NCBI GenBank assembly: GCA_020634565.1
Contig: JACKBN010000002.1
Location: forward strand, 558,001-622,000
DNA: 64,000 nucleotides
Reading direction: 5' to 3'
Origin: Ardenticatenaceae bacterium
GTDB lineage: Bacteria > Chloroflexota > Anaerolineae > Promineifilales > Promineifilaceae
Made by a program: the position numbers and the translations under genes
Notes under the pieces: model-generated
Database searches by the model: none
Seen by the model: the letters and a program-made list of their open reading frames with translations, nothing else
Told to the model about the DNA's origin: nothing
In this document: positions 61,092 to 64,000 of the stretch, piece by piece
How the letters are laid out: each line of letters opens with the position of its first letter
How positions within the stretch are numbered: the first letter of the stretch is position 1

Positions 61092-62002
61092 TGGCAACGG
61101 CCGTTAATAAAACAAATCAATCTGTGCAACAAGAGCAGAATAGAAAACGGTGGCAGTTCACCTCCGTACTGGCTGAGATCGGCAAATATGCGCTGCTTAT
61201 TCCCCTGGCTATTAGCTTTGTCTTTCCCCTTTACTGGATGCTGATATCAGGCTTGAAAAATGATCCCCAAGTCTTTCAGGTGCCACCCACTTTAATACCG
61301 AACCCTGCTTTTTGGAACAACTTTGTGGAGGCGTGGACAATCTTGCCCTTTAACACCTTCACCTACAATTCCATTTTCCGCTATTCACTGCCGGTTACCA
61401 TTATTACCGTCATCTCCTCAACGATTGTGGCCTATGGCTTTTCCAAAATAAAATGGCCGGGTCGCGACAAACTGTTCTGGGTTGTGTTGGCGACCATGAT
61501 GTTGCCCTGGGCGGTCAAAATGGTGCCGTTGTTCCTCACGTTCAAAACATTGGATTGGCTGGACACCTATAATCCTTGGGTCGTGCCAGCGCTTTTTGGC
61601 AGCCCTTATTACATCTTCCTGCTGCGTCAATTCTTCCGCACCATCCCCGAAGATTTGTCGGAAGCGGCCCGGATAGATGGCGCCAGTGAGCTAACCATTT
61701 TGTTTCGCATTCTAATACCTTTGGCCAGACCAGCTTTGACGGTGGTGGCGTTGTTTACCTTTATGGCGACGTGGAATGATTATTTGGGGCCAAAAATCTT
61801 CTTGCAGCATCAAGAGAATTACCCGCTGGCTTTGGGTATTGAACTGCTAGATAACATGTCCAATTCTGTAGGGAATACCCCTAATGCGATTCCTTATTTA
61901 ATGGCGGCCAGCAGCGTGGTGACTTTGCCGATGGTGATTCTTTTCTTCCTGGCGCAGCGGACCTTTATTGAAGGTATTTCGTTAACGGGAACAAAGGGTT
62001 AG
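61088..62002 (+). CDS. Sugar ABC transporter permease (MalG/UgpE type)
   Basis: 304 aa with six transmembrane helices and the EAA loop SEAARIDGASELTILFRI. The N terminus has a short hydrophilic leader before the first helix (ALLIPLAISFVFPLYWMLIS). It overlaps the previous permease by ATGA, so both are made in equal amounts. It is the last gene of the importer operon and is followed by two hairpins. Confidence 0.95.
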   Translation: MMATAVNKTNQSVQQEQNRKRWQFTSVLAEIGKYALLIPLAISFVFPLYWMLISGLKNDPQVFQVPPTLIPNPAFWNNFVEAWTILPFNTFTYNSIFRYSLPVTIITVISSTIVAYGFSKIKWPGRDKLFWVVLATMMLPWAVKMVPLFLTFKTLDWLDTYNPWVVPALFGSPYYIFLLRQFFRTIPEDLSEAARIDGASELTILFRILIPLARPALTVVALFTFMATWNDYLGPKIFLQHQENYPLALGIELLDNMSNSVGNTPNAIPYLMAASSVVTLPMVILFFLAQRTFIEGISLTGTKG

Positions 62003-62013
62003 GGCATTAAGCA

Positions 62014-62070
62014 AGAAATTCAACTTTTGCCTTTGCCAGAAAACAGCTGGATGCAAAAAGTTGAATTTCT
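62014..62070 (+). terminator. Long hairpin after the importer operon
   Basis: Arms AGAAATTCAACTTTTGC (62014-62030) and GCAAAAAGTTGAATTTCT (62053-62070) form a long stem, one base unpaired, 12 bp past the stop codon. There is no U-run after it; A/T-rich stem ends may serve. Confidence 0.6.
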
Positions 62071-62128
62071 GGAAACTTAAGCAGTTATTGATTGATGGGG
62101 TGTGGAGTCACAGGGACATCTGATTCTG

Positions 62129-62162
62129 CAACAGGCATCGTCAGAGATGACGGTGCCTGTTG
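62129..62162 (+). terminator. Second hairpin after the importer operon
   Basis: Arms CAACAGGCATCGTCA (62129-62143) and TGACGGTGCCTGTTG (62148-62162), 15 bp with one mismatch, loop of 4 nt, followed by TATAAAT. It lies just before the small membrane protein gene, so it probably ends the importer transcript or begins the next leader. Confidence 0.6.
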
Positions 62163-62184
62163 TATAAATGGGTAGAAGCAAGGG

Positions 62185-62628
62185 GTGATGCGTGGTTACG
62201 AAGGCACAAAAATCATGAGCGGTTCGGGCGAACGAAGGTTTTCTGGTTTTGGGCTGTATGTGCTGTGGACGCTGGTGCTGATTTTGTTTTACGTGTTGGT
62301 GGGGGCAGTTTTTAGTGTCCCCACGGTGAGGGAGCAAGGTGTGCCGCTGTGGCTAATTATCGGCCGTTTGCTGGTTTTGTCGGGGCTGTTTGGGGGATTG
62401 GTTGGCGTTTTAACCGGGCAGGCGTGGGGCATTTGGCTATTTTTCGCGTCGGCGATGGTGATGATTCCCATGAGTGTGACCTACACTTATTACTTCTTGT
62501 TGTTCAGTGAAGCAGGGTTTGAATTGACATCTGGCTGGATTGTGGGGAGTACGGTAAGAACGGCCGTTTTCGTCATGGTGATCGTATCGGTTGTGTTTTG
62601 GTCAATGCGTTCGAAAAAGGGAAGTTAG
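62185..62628 (+). CDS. Small four-helix membrane protein, unknown function
   Basis: About 147 aa, not recognised. Four hydrophobic segments: VLWTLVLILFYVLVGAVF, LIIGRLLVLSGLFGGLVGVL, GIWLFFASAMVMIPMSV and TAVFVMVIVSVVFWSM. The start is uncertain: GTG at 62185, ATG at 62188 (both close to AGGGG) or ATG at 62215 (after AAGG); the last would give a 137-aa protein beginning MSGSGERR. The stop is four bases before the next gene, so the two are likely co-transcribed. Confidence 0.7.
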   Translation: MMRGYEGTKIMSGSGERRFSGFGLYVLWTLVLILFYVLVGAVFSVPTVREQGVPLWLIIGRLLVLSGLFGGLVGVLTGQAWGIWLFFASAMVMIPMSVTYTYYFLLFSEAGFELTSGWIVGSTVRTAVFVMVIVSVVFWSMRSKKGS

Positions 62629-62631
62629 CGA

Positions 62632-64000
62632 ATGGTGAATTGGGAGAGTAGAACCTGGAGATTGCTTCTAATTGGGCTGCTGGTTCTGTTATTTGGCTGC
62701 AACCGCCAACAAGAGGCAGCCGACGAACCGCCGCCTTCTTTGATTGTGCAGCAAGCGGAACTGCGGGAGAACCCAGGGTGTAGCGGGCAATTTGTGGCCC
62801 GATCGCTGCCCCATGTAACGGGAACGGCCGTTGAGCGAATCGGCTTCTTCTACAGCAACGGCGCGGGCTTAGCGGTCAACGATTTAGACAACGACGGCGA
62901 CAACGACATTGTGCTGGGCAATCTGCTGGGCGAAAACCAGATTTTTTGGAACGATGGCGATTGGCGTTTCCGCCCCACGGTTTTGTTTGAAGGGAGTGCG
63001 CGGGCAATTTCGGCCGTGGATGTCGATGGCGATAGTTGGATTGACATTGTGGTCGCCACCCGCAGTGGTGATGTCCGTTTTTGGCGCAATTTGGGGGATG
63101 AGCAGTTTACGGAAGAGCGGCTTGTGGGCGTCACCGGCTATGCTTACAGCATGGACTGGGGCGACGTGGATCAGGACGGCGATCTGGATTTGCTGACCGC
63201 TTCTTATGACGCCTCTTTGGTCAAACAAAATCCGCTCTACCAGGAAGAGGATCGTGCGGGGGTTACCCTTTATTACCAGGAAAACAGCCAGTTTACAGGC
63301 ACCAGATTGGCAGACGAAGCCCAGGCTTTGACGGCTCAGCTGGCCGATTTGAATGCAGACGGCCGTTTAGACATCCTCGTTGGCAATGATTTTGACGTGC
63401 CCGATTACGTCTGGCTGAACACTGCTGACGGCTTTCAGGCGAGCCAACCGTTTGCCGCCACCACGATGAGCACGATGAGCTTTACCTGGGGGGATGTGGA
63501 CAATAACGGCCGTGCCGACCTGTTCGCTACGGACATGCACCCTTACTCCGAAGCGCCCGAAATTATGGAGCAGTGGCAGCCAGTGATGGACAACATGATG
63601 CACGACATGATGCCCGGCGATATCCAGCAGATGACCAACGTGCTGCAAATGTGGGGTGAGGATGGATCGGTGCAGGAAACGGCCGTTCAGCATGGCATTT
63701 CCGCTTCTGGTTGGACCTGGTCTAGCCAGTTTGGCGATCTAGATCAGGATGGCTTCCTCGATTTATACGTGGTCAACGGCATGCAGGCGATGGATAACTT
63801 TAGCCATCTGCCCAACGACGAACTCATTGAAGAAAACCAGGTGTACCGCAACGATGGGCAGGGCAATTTTGTCGCCATGCCCAGTTGGCGCTTGAACAGC
63901 ATCTACGGTGGCCGCAGCATGGTCCTGGCCGACTTCGATTGGGATGGCGACTTAGACATCGTCATCAACAATCTGCAAAAACCGGCGCAGCTGTTTGAGA
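62632..64000 (+). CDS. FG-GAP/VCBS repeat lipoprotein (CRTAC1/ASPIC-UnbV-like), cut by window end
   Basis: At least 456 aa, open at the right edge. A lipoprotein signal ends at C23 (LLVLLFGCNRQQ), so it is exported. The mature part is made of integrin-like FG-GAP blades with calcium-binding D-x-D-x-D-G loops: VNDLDNDGDNDIVLGN, VDVDGDSWIDIVVA, VDQDGDLDLLTAS, LNADGRLDILVGN, DVDNNGRADLFAT, DLDQDGFLDLYVVNG and DFDWDGDLDIVINN. The last part, with FLDLYVVNGM and VYRNDGQGNF, is the pattern of CRTAC1-type proteins, which usually end in an ASPIC/UnbV domain beyond this window. Role unknown; surface binding is likely. No frame break was seen across the part present. Confidence 0.88.
   Translation, partial: MVNWESRTWRLLLIGLLVLLFGCNRQQEAADEPPPSLIVQQAELRENPGCSGQFVARSLPHVTGTAVERIGFFYSNGAGLAVNDLDNDGDNDIVLGNLLGENQIFWNDGDWRFRPTVLFEGSARAISAVDVDGDSWIDIVVATRSGDVRFWRNLGDEQFTEERLVGVTGYAYSMDWGDVDQDGDLDLLTASYDASLVKQNPLYQEEDRAGVTLYYQENSQFTGTRLADEAQALTAQLADLNADGRLDILVGNDFDVPDYVWLNTADGFQASQPFAATTMSTMSFTWGDVDNNGRADLFATDMHPYSEAPEIMEQWQPVMDNMMHDMMPGDIQQMTNVLQMWGEDGSVQETAVQHGISASGWTWSSQFGDLDQDGFLDLYVVNGMQAMDNFSHLPNDELIEENQVYRNDGQGNFVAMPSWRLNSIYGGRSMVLADFDWDGDLDIVINNLQKPAQLFE

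Larger units (their letters stand above)
963..63688. repeat. Dispersed HIP-like palindrome ACGGCCGT (AACGGCCGTT)
   Basis: By eye about 90-95 copies of ACGGCCGT, many extended to AACGGCCGTT, from about 967 to 63685. They lie in coding sequence in all three frames (giving TAV, NGR or RP) and in spacers. One or two would be expected by chance in 64 kb. They are nearly absent from 28.4-36.7 kb (one, intergenic) and from 21.5-26.9 kb. No mobile-element ends, fixed spacing or flanking repeats are seen. Confidence 0.9.

Noticed and set aside
963..63688. ACGGCCGT copies considered as transposon ends or phage packaging signals
   Set aside because: No transposase or phage gene in the window; copies lie inside conserved codons of housekeeping genes.

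Overview
The window looks like one chromosomal segment of a free-living, mid-GC, probably heterotrophic member of the Chloroflexota (Anaerolineae/Caldilineae-like). This is an inference from gene content: fused CoA-transferase, AOR-family enzyme, NBR1-type Ig domains, nSTAND/WD40 and caspase genes, and many glycan hydrolases. No rRNA or marker set is present to prove it. The 10-mer AACGGCCGTT and its core ACGGCCGT occur about 90 times by eye (1-2 expected by chance), in genes and spacers and in all reading frames. This is comparable to the HIP1 palindrome of cyanobacteria.

Region 1 (1-6.5 kb): ffh (SRP GTPase), two ABC-2 export permeases and an AOR-family oxidoreductase on the minus strand, and a divergent fused A/B 3-oxoacid CoA-transferase on the plus strand.

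Region 2 (6.5-25.3 kb): ten plus-strand genes with gaps of 10-80 bp, probably one long operon. The first four encode NBR1-like Ig domains, a glycosidase-like barrel, C39-like cysteine peptidase domains and LysM. The next six encode an NB-ARC-like NTPase with pentapeptide repeats, a caspase-like protease, a protein of unknown fold, a calcineurin-like phosphoesterase, a small protein with a death-like/effector-associated helical domain, and an nSTAND NTPase with one membrane helix and 14 WD40 repeats. Five of these six carry a glycine-rich tag of the type VGNIxxSxGIAIGxGAxA. I regard this tag-linked STAND-caspase island as the best candidate for an undescribed conflict or regulated-death system.

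Region 3 (25.3-36.6 kb): a glycosidase-like lipoprotein, the ATPase that probably partners the permeases of region 1, then a molybdopterin oxidoreductase operon (TorD-like chaperone, catalytic, four-cluster Fe-S and NrfD-like membrane subunits) and a NarX/NarL-like two-component pair. The block from 28.4 to 36.7 kb is visibly more AT-rich and holds only one ACGGCCGT site, which suggests later acquisition.

Region 4 (36.6-62 kb): a glycan-utilisation locus. It has two GH78 alpha-L-rhamnosidases, a GH38 alpha-mannosidase, a GH2-type enzyme, a DUF5107/TPR protein, a uroporphyrinogen-decarboxylase-like protein, AraC and LacI regulators (the latter with a clear operator over its own promoter) and a sugar ABC importer without its ATPase. 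A divergent GroEL paralogue and a BNR-propeller protein sit inside it. The window ends in a small membrane protein and a truncated FG-GAP/VCBS-repeat lipoprotein.
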